Assembly: GCF_905147365.1 (NCBI RefSeq) | Contig: NC_056418.1 | Coordinates: 5,455,262-5,519,261 of the forward strand | Direction of reading: 5' to 3' | DNA length: 64,000 nucleotides | Source of the DNA: Aricia agestis | Taxonomy: Eukaryota > Arthropoda > Insecta > Lepidoptera > Lycaenidae | Shown here: positions 56,910 through 64,000 of the stretch, piece after piece | How the letters are laid out: every line of letters begins with the position of its first letter | How positions within the stretch are numbered: position 1 is the first letter of the stretch | The notes under the pieces: model-generated | What the model saw: the letters and a program-made list of their open reading frames with translations, nothing else | What the model was told of the DNA's origin: nothing | The model's database searches: none | Program-made: the position numbers and the translations under genes

Positions 56910-57374
56910 TCTATATATTAATACGTGAGCCAAAAACTTTGTAACCCTTTTGACGAAAAATGGGGAAACGTAGGTGAATGAAATTTTGCTCAGTTATAGT
57001 TTATATGGTGAAGGAGTGCATCGAGCTAATATTGTTTTGAAATTATGCTTTTATCATACATTTTTTTAACAAATAAAACATTACACACACTACAACACCC
57101 ACACTAGGAAAAATGACAGATTTTTGAGTGACAAGCCTATACATACGAATTTTACTCTTTTATTTATGGTTGAAGTCTGTTGACAACCAGGTGATAGATG
57201 GAAAATGGATTATAGTTGTTTTTATTGAATCTTAGATACTATTAGACACTGCTTACACGGCCTGTCTGAGATCAGCCAGAGTCCCAGAGACAAGAGTTGA
57301 AAAAATATGAAAAATCAATATTTTTTACAAAATATAGGTATTCTTAATGTCGTTGGAACATTGGGCATTCTATA
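56910..57374 (+). mobile_element. Helitron family J copy lacking its 3' terminus
   Basis: TC start in TCTATATATTAATACGTGAG and a body collinear with 60439-60933 (GGGGAAACGTAGGTGAATG, AGGAGTGCATCGAGCTAAT). The hairpin and CTAG are deleted or decayed (ACATTGGGCATTCTATAC). 57375-57991 holds nothing recognised. Confidence 0.65.
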
Positions 57375-57991
57375 CTCCACTCGGACTAACTTGTCGCTGG
57401 TTACTATACATTGTAGTCTGAGTTTTACTTATTAAATATGTCTTTATTAATATTTAGCTACATAATATGAAGTACTGAGAAACACTATGAAATATTAAAG
57501 AGACTATATTAAATAATAGCGCAATATCTCGTTCATTTATACTATCGTAAATGTGACAAATGTTGTAAAGACTACATAAAATTTCGAATTCATTGCGCAC
57601 TCCGTACAAAATTTACGCGTGGATTTCATATTTAAACACAAGAAAACCTTTTACGATGTCATAATAAAGTGTACGAAACGAATATATAAGGATGTTGTTG
57701 ATAGATAGATGCGTATTATGAATTTGAAACTTTTTTTAAATCGTCTATTCAAAAATAATACAAAACTCGCTTAAAATAATATCCCGCCAAACTATAAAGT
57801 ACTTATAATGTGATTATTTTATTAAATAACTGTATTATAGTTTAACTTTCAAAATATCATGTTATTAGTTACAAAAATACATGGGCACCTATGGCTTATT
57901 TTCTCTTTAGTAATTTTACAATGAACATCAGGTATTAAAAATAATTAAAAACAATATTTGAATGTTATAAATCTTAATCATATCATGATTA

Positions 57992-58370
57992 CTAGCTATT
58001 TGACCGAGCTTTGCTCGGTATTCGATAAAACACGAATAAAATGATATTTTCTAAAAACGATTCCTAGCTAGATCGATCGCCCCCGAAACCCCCTATATAC
58101 TAAATTTCATGAAAATCGTAGTGTGGTACCCACAATTCGCCTAACATTCCTGCATCGCGCTATCGAAGTTTTCTGAGCGCGTCGGTATATATACGACAGC
58201 TGAAATGTATCACGGGGCTCCGGCCTGACCGAGCATACCACCTCGCTCGGTCGGAAGATCTTCCTTTGGCCTCCACACATTATTCCCACAGTAAGAGCCG
58301 ATTCCGAGATTCCAATGATATATATATACAAGAATTGCTCGTTTAAAGATATAAGATAATAATATAAGAT
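57992..58370 (-). mobile_element. Helitron H3 copy interrupted by a candidate solo LTR
   Basis: CTAG (57992-57995), then the complement hairpin ACCGAGC/GCTCGGT, ATCGATCGCCCCCGAAAC and TGAAAATCGTAG. After 169 inserted bases it resumes with GAGCCGATTCCGAGATTCC and TCGTTTAAAGATATAAGAT. Confidence 0.7.
58122..58290. mobile_element. Candidate solo LTR, 169 bp
   Basis: Starts TGTGGTACCCACA and ends TTATTCCCACA, giving TG...CA ends with a short TGTGG/CCACA inversion. A TATATATA word lies at 58186-58193. The flanks GTAG (58118-58121) and GTAA (58291-58294) may be a 4-bp duplication with one change. The other H3 copies lack it. No AATAAA is visible and the length is small for an LTR, so a MITE is the alternative. 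Confidence 0.4.
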
Positions 58371-58526
58371 AATATAGATACGCATGTAACATCACCCGTT
58401 GGTGCTGTAGCAGTGCTACGCGGCGTAGCTCGTAGCGCTACGAAAATTTTATGCTCTACGAATTTTCTCGAAGGATTATTTCATTGCATTTTGATAGCTT
58501 ATTATTGTGAATTTAAAACTCAATGG

Positions 58527-58650
58527 CCGGTTCACTTTATTCCAATCCAGTAATCCAATCCAGCGCTAAATTACTTCTGGAATAATGTAAACGGACACAG
58601 GAATGCACAGTAATGTAGTGAAATGCACTGGATTGGAATAATATAAACCG
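58527..58650. repeat. Inverted repeat element with CCGGTTCACTTTATTCC ends
   Basis: CGGTTCACTTTATTCCAATC on the left faces GATTGGAATAATATAAACCG on the right. Inner CACTGGATT/AATCCAGT words also pair. About 124 bp, noncoding. Confidence 0.65.
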
Positions 58651-59440
58651 ATTATAGTAATCTGTAAGTTCAAACATTTATATTTTTTTTCGAATTTCAA
58701 TAATTTTGTGTCGAAGTTGCTCGTATATCCAAACGTGTGATCTTATTAATCGTTTTACTTATATCATAAACGCAGTTTAAAAAACAAAATAAAAACAAAT
58801 ACGAATCAAAAGTGTAACTGCAAATCCGAAGCCTACGTAAAACCGATTCAAAAGGTAAGCAGTTTTAAATAAAACTAAGTGCTCGGAGTTGTATAACGGA
58901 TTTGCAGGAAACGGGCGCAGACAGCCATCGGACCACGATTTCATTCATCCCGGACATACTACCTTTTAGTTCTGAGTCGTTTTACGCGGAACTACTAGAA
59001 ACCGTCCTCCTAAGGCCGTCTCTATCGTGCCGGCTGCGTCGAGCGTGCGAGCGGGACGGCGGATGATCAATACTGTCTGTCCCGCCCACGGGGCAACTGC
59101 GCTTCCTAGCAATAAATTCGATAAAATAAAACTGGGTAAAAATCATTAAATATATTAGGCAGAATGTACTGGTGGTGGCTATAGTCGAGGCGTGCGGCGT
59201 TGGCCACGTGGCGCGCACGCTACACTGTTTACCTGCGGGTCAGGTGAGGCGTGAGGGGTGGTTGACCTCCCAATATATCGACCTTGAGGTATCGGTTAAT
59301 GAACGGGCTTTTTTTGCGGATTTTTGTACATAGCAGTGTAAATAGGCCAGAAAAAGTAAAGGCCTTTTTTCCCACTTATGTTAATTTTTTGGTCTGAATG
59401 TTATTACATTAGTTTTCTTACAAAAAGCATAAATAAAGGT
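58651..59440. other. Low-copy stretch with a GC-rich, E-box-bearing patch
   Basis: 59010-59275 is CpG-rich. A perfect GCCACGTGGC (59203-59212) is enclosed by GCGTGCG/CGCACGC. On the plus strand a donor-like CAG|GTGAGG lies at 59241-59249. It could be a promoter with a noncoding first exon, but no transcript evidence exists here. Confidence 0.3.
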
Positions 59441-59573
59441 TAAGGGCCTGTTTCACCACTTTCTGATAAAGTGCCTAATAGGCAAATAACAACTTTTTTG
59501 ACAGATTCTCCATACTTGATCTGTCAAGTTAATTGGTGGATAGCCTTATCAGGAAGTGATGAAACAGGCTTCA
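59441..59573. repeat. Family I MITE copy
   Basis: TAAGGGCCTGTTTCACCACT to AGTGATGAAACAGGC with the standard interior. 59574-60438 after it shows no gene; the 62-codon frame at 59640 lacks features. Confidence 0.75.
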
Positions 59574-60438
59574 AGTGTTATAAATGTTAACATTAGTTAA
59601 GGTCGAGGGTTAATAAAAATATAATTACGGAATTAATAAATGAAACCAGCAATTTTATCGTATTTCGTTTTTAAACAGTACAGATTTTCTCCCAGCACAA
59701 ACTTTGAAGAGCCAGAAATAACAAAAATTTTCACATGTCTTATTCATACAAAATCATACAATGGGGACAAAAATACTTCAAAAGATACAAACCTATATTT
59801 AAACCCCACCAAACGTAATATTATGTAAAGATTGTCAATAAATACATCTTTTCTTCGGTACATAACGTCTTTAGTCTAAAAATATACTTCAAGCTTCCAT
59901 ATTTCGTAGGCGGATCTAAGCCCGTGGCTATGTTTTGCATTTTTATCAAGTATCAACATTAGCATCAGGTCACACCGAGACGCGACACAGCTCGACATTT
60001 TTGATATCTAGCTATTCAAAATTAAACTTTATTTTGCACACTGATTTTTATTACTAAAATTTCAATTACGCTTTTACAAAGAAACATGTTAAATGTGTGA
60101 TCAATTCTGAATCGCTGCGTTTTATATGCCTCATCGCGTTGTCTCAGTGGCAACGGACCCTAAAGTAACATTATGCGTGCCGTAAATACGAAACTACGAG
60201 CTGAAATGAGGTAGGAATTTACATGGCAACTTATTTGAAACTAAACTATGCATAGTAAGAGGACACGGTAAAAATACGGAGGAACTTTCAATATTCCTAA
60301 TACGTTGTGTATTGATAGAAAATTGTAAGATAGAGGGGCATATTTTATTTTCTTTCAGGTCATAGATATGTTTTTCTTGCTTTGAAAAGAAATATTCTAA
60401 TATGGCCTTTGTATATTTTACTATCATAGACTACAACA

Positions 60439-60933
60439 TCTATATATTAATACGTGAGCCAAAAACTTTGTATCCTTTTTGACGAAAAATGGGGAAACGT
60501 AGGTGAATGAAATTTTGCACAGTTATAGTTTACATGATGCAGGAGTGCATCGAGCTAATATTATTTTGAAATTATGCTTTTATTATACATATTTTTAACA
60601 AATAAAACATTACACACACTACAACACACACACTAGGAAAAATGACAGATTTTTGAGTGACAAGCCTATACATACGAATTATACTCTTTTATTTATGGTT
60701 GAAGTCTGCTGACAACAAGGTGACAAATTGAAAATGAATTATAGTTTTTTTTTTTTTATTGACTCTTAGATACTATTAGACAATGCTTACACGGCCAGTC
60801 TGAGATCAGCTGAGTCCCAGAGACAAGAGTTGAAAAAAATATGATAAAGTCAATATTTTTTTTACAAAATATATGTAGTAGTCCTAATGCCGTTGAAACT
60901 AAGGTCGAATTTCGACCATTGGGCGATCTCTAG
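60439..60933 (+). mobile_element. Complete non-autonomous Helitron, family J
   Basis: A|TCTATATATTAATACGTGAG start and CTAG|T end (60930-60933), with a perfect 7-bp hairpin GGTCGAA/TTCGACC (60903-60917) twelve bases upstream of CTAG. No terminal inverted repeats and no TSD, as Helitrons insert between A and T. No Rep or helicase frame. Confidence 0.85.
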
Positions 60934-60970
60934 TATTTATTAATACTAGATAGAATTTAAGGGTTGACAG

Positions 60971-61197
60971 CTACGAATAATAAAAACTAAGGAAATGTAA
61001 CGCCCATACTATTACCGTTTCAAAGGTTCCTTTCGAACTGTCATGTAACGTCAGCCTAGTACCGCTCAAGGCCACCTAAATATTGCAAATGTATTGAAAT
61101 GTGCACCTAAGGTGTGCCTAAGGTACACTTTTTTGACAAGTATTGTGGAGCATGTTTTTTGACGGAGTTACTTTTCCTTAGTTTTTATTATTCGTAG
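60971..61197 (+). repeat. hAT-type MITE, family B copy 2, perfect TSD
   Basis: CTACGAATAATAAAAACTAA to TTTTTATTATTCGTAG. GTTGACAG is exact on both sides (60963-60970, 61198-61205). A short AAGGTGTGCCTAAGGTACAC insertion-like stretch distinguishes it from 13802-14020. Confidence 0.85.
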
Positions 61198-61538
61198 GTT
61201 GACAGTGTTAACACTTACCTGTTAACATAATACCCTTTAATTTTTCCTACAGAAGAGTAAAGGAGGCTTTTATTAACTTAGATATCAAGACCAGTATTGT
61301 TTAATGAACTGAAAGCGGCGGTCGATTGCCTAGAACGTCCATTTGGGCGTTTATACGCGCAAATTCTACACAAAATATCACCACGCAATCCGAGATTTTT
61401 GGTGAAATTTTTGAAACAGTAAGAAGCTGCAAACTAGCTGCAAGTGACGCTCTTACGGCATACGAATGAGAGCAGACATGAGGACTATAGATAGCGGCTT
61501 AAATGTCTCGACAACGCGCAAGTCGCTACGTTATAGGC

Positions 61539-61916
61539 CAAGGGTGGCCAACCTTTTCGACACTTGGGCCAAAATTCGGAAGTAGAATTTTACCCCGGCT
61601 CGCACAACCAAATTTTTGCTCGTAGTGCGTGCCAGATAAGTCTGCGCAGTCAGAATCGGATACAATTTTTTTTTGTTAAAGTTTGTATTTTTTAAGTTTG
61701 CGCGGATAGCGGGCGCTTTATAAAGTCAGCCCAACTTTAGTGTGTAGATAAAGCATATGTTGATTTTAAAAGTAAAATAAAATAAGTGTTTGTTGGCTTT
61801 TTATAGTAGGTATGATAAGGTAATTTTAGTATTAACTTTTTTTTACTTTAAAAAAATGTGCTCGGCTCCACGGGCGACAAGGTAACAGACGGCGGGCCGC
61901 GTGTTGTGCACCCTTG
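61539..61916. repeat. hAT MITE (CAAGGGTGGCCAACC ends) with perfect TSD
   Basis: CAAGGGTGGCCAACCTTTTC and GGGCCGCGTGTTGTGCACCC-TTG termini. TTATAGGC is duplicated exactly (61531-61538, 61917-61924). This matches the CAGGGGTGGCCAA style of hAT non-autonomous elements. No transposase frame. Confidence 0.85.
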
Positions 61917-61924
61917 TTATAGGC

Positions 61925-63085
61925 TTTCTTGCTTTACAGAAAAAAATTGGAAGAGCAAAAATATTTTAGGCAACCGATCGACCGACACAGATATGGCCCG
62001 TTTGTTGAAAATACAGGCGTATCCCTGAAAACTAAATTATTTAATTTTAAATTTAGGACTGTGCTGGTCATTTAACTCATACAGCAGATTAGACTTATTT
62101 TCTTTTAATTAAATTTTTTTGCCTTGATACGATACCATGTCTTTGCAGGCATATTGTTTAGTCATAAATAAATGAAATTGTCATTTCACAAGTTTTGTTC
62201 TATTTGTTTCTGATGTCACACAAAAGCGATTATAAGGTTAGTTGTTTAAAAACGTATATAATAGGCATGATGACTATTTTTTTTTCTTATCGGTAATTGA
62301 AAGATACTTAAAAAATAGAAACATCGTTGAAAGAATGACTCTGATAGCTTAAAAATTCACCAAGATATGACAATTAAAATATCTCATAAAAAAGACCTGC
62401 CCGAAACGCTCCATACAAAGTGCTACGAAACTATGACGTCAGTCTTTCATAGTTTGTACGCATCGGGAGACAACTTTGTTGGAAATGTATATTAAATATT
62501 GCGTTTATGAAAGTGGTTTCATAACAAAAGTTGCTTTTAATTGCATAAGTTATTGAATTGTACACAAATATTAAGAAATTTAATTGAAAAAAAAAATCGA
62601 CTTGAATATCCAACTTTGAAGGCGCATAACAAAAAAAAATACAAATGCTGTCAAGCTGAAATTTTAGGAACACTTATTTTTTGCCGTGATTTGTTTATTT
62701 TATTAACAAAATTCGGTAATCTTTGACCTTGTCATCATCCCTATTATTATTATTAACGCTTCCACAGTGGACCATACAAAAACTAAATCTAGTCCCTCGA
62801 GTCTTTTCCAATCTTCATTGTTAATTATTTATTTATAAGGATTATAAGGATTATTATTTTGTAAAGTAATTTTATATGCTTCTATGCTGGTTTCTTTTTC
62901 TATGCTTTTTTCAATGCCAATGCATCCTATTGGATACATGAACTCCACGGTAACCACGTTTTCGTATCCGTTAGGATACCTTGGACTGGGAAATGTTAAA
63001 GAGAACTAAAAAAAACTCTTCTATTAACTACCTACTTCTTAACTGACTTTAAAAAGGAGGTTATTATGTATCGTTGTTACCTTTA
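61925..63085. other. Intergenic stretch, no gene seen
   Basis: AT-rich; ends with a GGAGG repeat scrap at 63046-63075 (ACTTTAAAAAGGAGGTTAT). Overlapping frames near 62431-62726 are shadows of AT-rich DNA. Confidence 0.4.
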
Positions 63086-63095
63086 TATGGTTAAA

Positions 63096-63462
63096 ATCGA
63101 AGGTTTCCGTGGACTAGTGGTATAGAGCGCGGCTCTTGACTCGGAGGCCGTGGGTTTGATCCACGCGTTGGTTACATGTTATTTCCAAGTTTGGTTAGGA
63201 CAATGCAGGCTGATCACCTGATTGTCTGACAAATAAGATGATCCCGGCGTCGGATGGGCATGTAAAAAGTCGGTCCTGCGCCTGATCTCTCGCCGGTCGT
63301 GTCGGTCTTCCGTCCCACTGGGTTATGAGAGTAAAGGAATAGAGAGTAAAGGAGTATACTGCACACACACTTGGGCACTATAAAAGTATTCCTGCGTAAC
63401 TGGCCTGGTTTCAATGAAATCGGCCACCGTCATCGAGACCGTCACCGAGCTATTATTATTGT
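63096..63462 (+). mobile_element. Full-length tRNA-headed SINE-1 with 10-bp TSD
   Basis: The head has TGGACTAGTGGTATAGAGCG (A-box region) and GGGTTTGATCCACGCG (B-box region). The body has GCTGATCACCTGATTGTCTG and GGGCACTATAAAAG, with a TATTATTATTG tail. TATGGTTAAA flanks it at 63086-63095 and 63463-63472. Head, body, simple tail and long TSD mark LINE-driven insertion. Not an authentic tRNA gene. Confidence 0.85.
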
Positions 63463-63848
63463 TATGGTTAAACTAAAGTCTGGACATTTTCTAACAGTTT
63501 GTCGACCAGTAGACCTCTGCTTTGTGCTATGAACTGCTATGTTCAATACTGCGCGCCATTTCTCCACACTCAACCAGTAATAACATAAAGGCTAATTACT
63601 ATCGTCAAAGGGCTGGTATTTTCAGTCCCCAGCTTCAAGGGCCCTTCCCTCGTCAGGCGCCTTTCAGCTGAGAGTGTGAAATGCAACACTTACGTTTTTT
63701 ATCCAACGTCGCGAGGGAGACTTTGCTCTTTTTGCCAGCCAAAGAATGTGGTATGTAATTTTCTTGCTAGTCAAAGCGTCTGGAAGTTTATTGGAATTTG
63801 CACGTATTTTTACTTTGAAGGGTATTTTGGTAGTGTATGTGTCTAAAC

Positions 63849-64000
63849 CATAAAGTTAATATACCTAGCGGAATAGAGAAACAAAGGCCTGAGCAAGACA
63901 GATGTCACTATCAGTAACACTGCGTGGTAAATAGAGACGTGTGATACATGACAGCAGCACTCTTTTTTGACGTCCAGTCGGCACGTGCCGCACGTTGACA
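63849..64000 (-). repeat. Family G hAT-type MITE, cut by window end
   Basis: CATAAAGTTAATATACC and GGCCTGAGCAAGACAGATG to CGGCACGTGCCGCACG, the same orientation as 18797-19108. The right half lies outside the window. 63473-63848 before it is unassigned. Confidence 0.75.

Noticed and set aside
63106..63175. Authentic tRNA gene
   Set aside because: Part of a SINE with a 10-bp target duplication and a TTA-rich tail.

Overview
The window looks like nuclear DNA of a moth or butterfly (Lepidoptera). It is AT-rich and intron- or intergene-like, and densely packed with interspersed repeats of types typical of that order. These include non-autonomous Helitrons with a 3' hairpin and CTAG end, a SINE that shares its 3' tail with a non-LTR retrotransposon, palindromic MITEs, tRNA-headed SINEs, hAT MITEs with 8-bp target-site duplications (TSDs), and TTAA-flanked elements. 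No complete host gene, rRNA, authentic tRNA gene, CRISPR array or prokaryotic operon is visible. Most short open frames are chance frames inside repeats. Family assignments are mine, from comparing copies within the window and from general knowledge of lepidopteran repeats; no database was searched.

Layout. 0-10 kb: a palindromic MITE at 144-276, a SINE fragment, a TTAA element (2655-3147), the first copies of the LINE-tailed SINE (called SINE-T here), a CTAG-ended Helitron (4408-4721), and a SINE-T split by a minus-strand LINE (7160-8260). 10-25 kb: LINE tails, a GGGTTCCG repeat, hAT MITEs at 13802 and 14891 with perfect TSDs, a 33-bp hAT-like remnant (17651-17683), a poly-G/poly-C dyad (17780-17832), and Helitron and SINE nests. 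25-37 kb: a TTAA element carrying a tRNA-type SINE (26002-26793), an ORF1-type LINE tail (33807-34200), a 48-bp perfect palindrome (35001-35048), and a CpG-rich, apparently low-copy patch (35760-36420). That patch contains the only host-exon candidate, a 19-codon first exon on the minus strand at 36015-36071. 37-43 kb: a noncoding block with a repeated CATATCGGTG motif, a LINE 3' end with an open C-terminal frame (39096-39649), and a fold-back (TA)n structure with a LINE 3' end inside it (42275-43118). 43-56 kb: nested DNA transposons (44811, 46476, 48243), several SINE-T copies and short palindromes. 56-64 kb: two TTAA elements abutting at one shared TTAA, a candidate solo LTR inside a Helitron (58122-58290), a complete Helitron (60439-60933), two more hAT MITEs with perfect TSDs, a full tRNA-type SINE with a 10-bp TSD (63096-63462), and a MITE cut by the window edge.

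The parts do not form a pathway. They read as a layered record of transposition: LINE-mobilised SINEs, cut-and-paste MITEs and Helitrons inserted into one another, so relative ages can be read from the nesting. The strongest second looks are the LINE/SINE tail sharing, the (TA)n fold-back element, the tiny TA-flanked palindromes, the minimal 33-bp hAT remnant, the CATATCGGTG block and the possible promoter/first exon near 36 kb.
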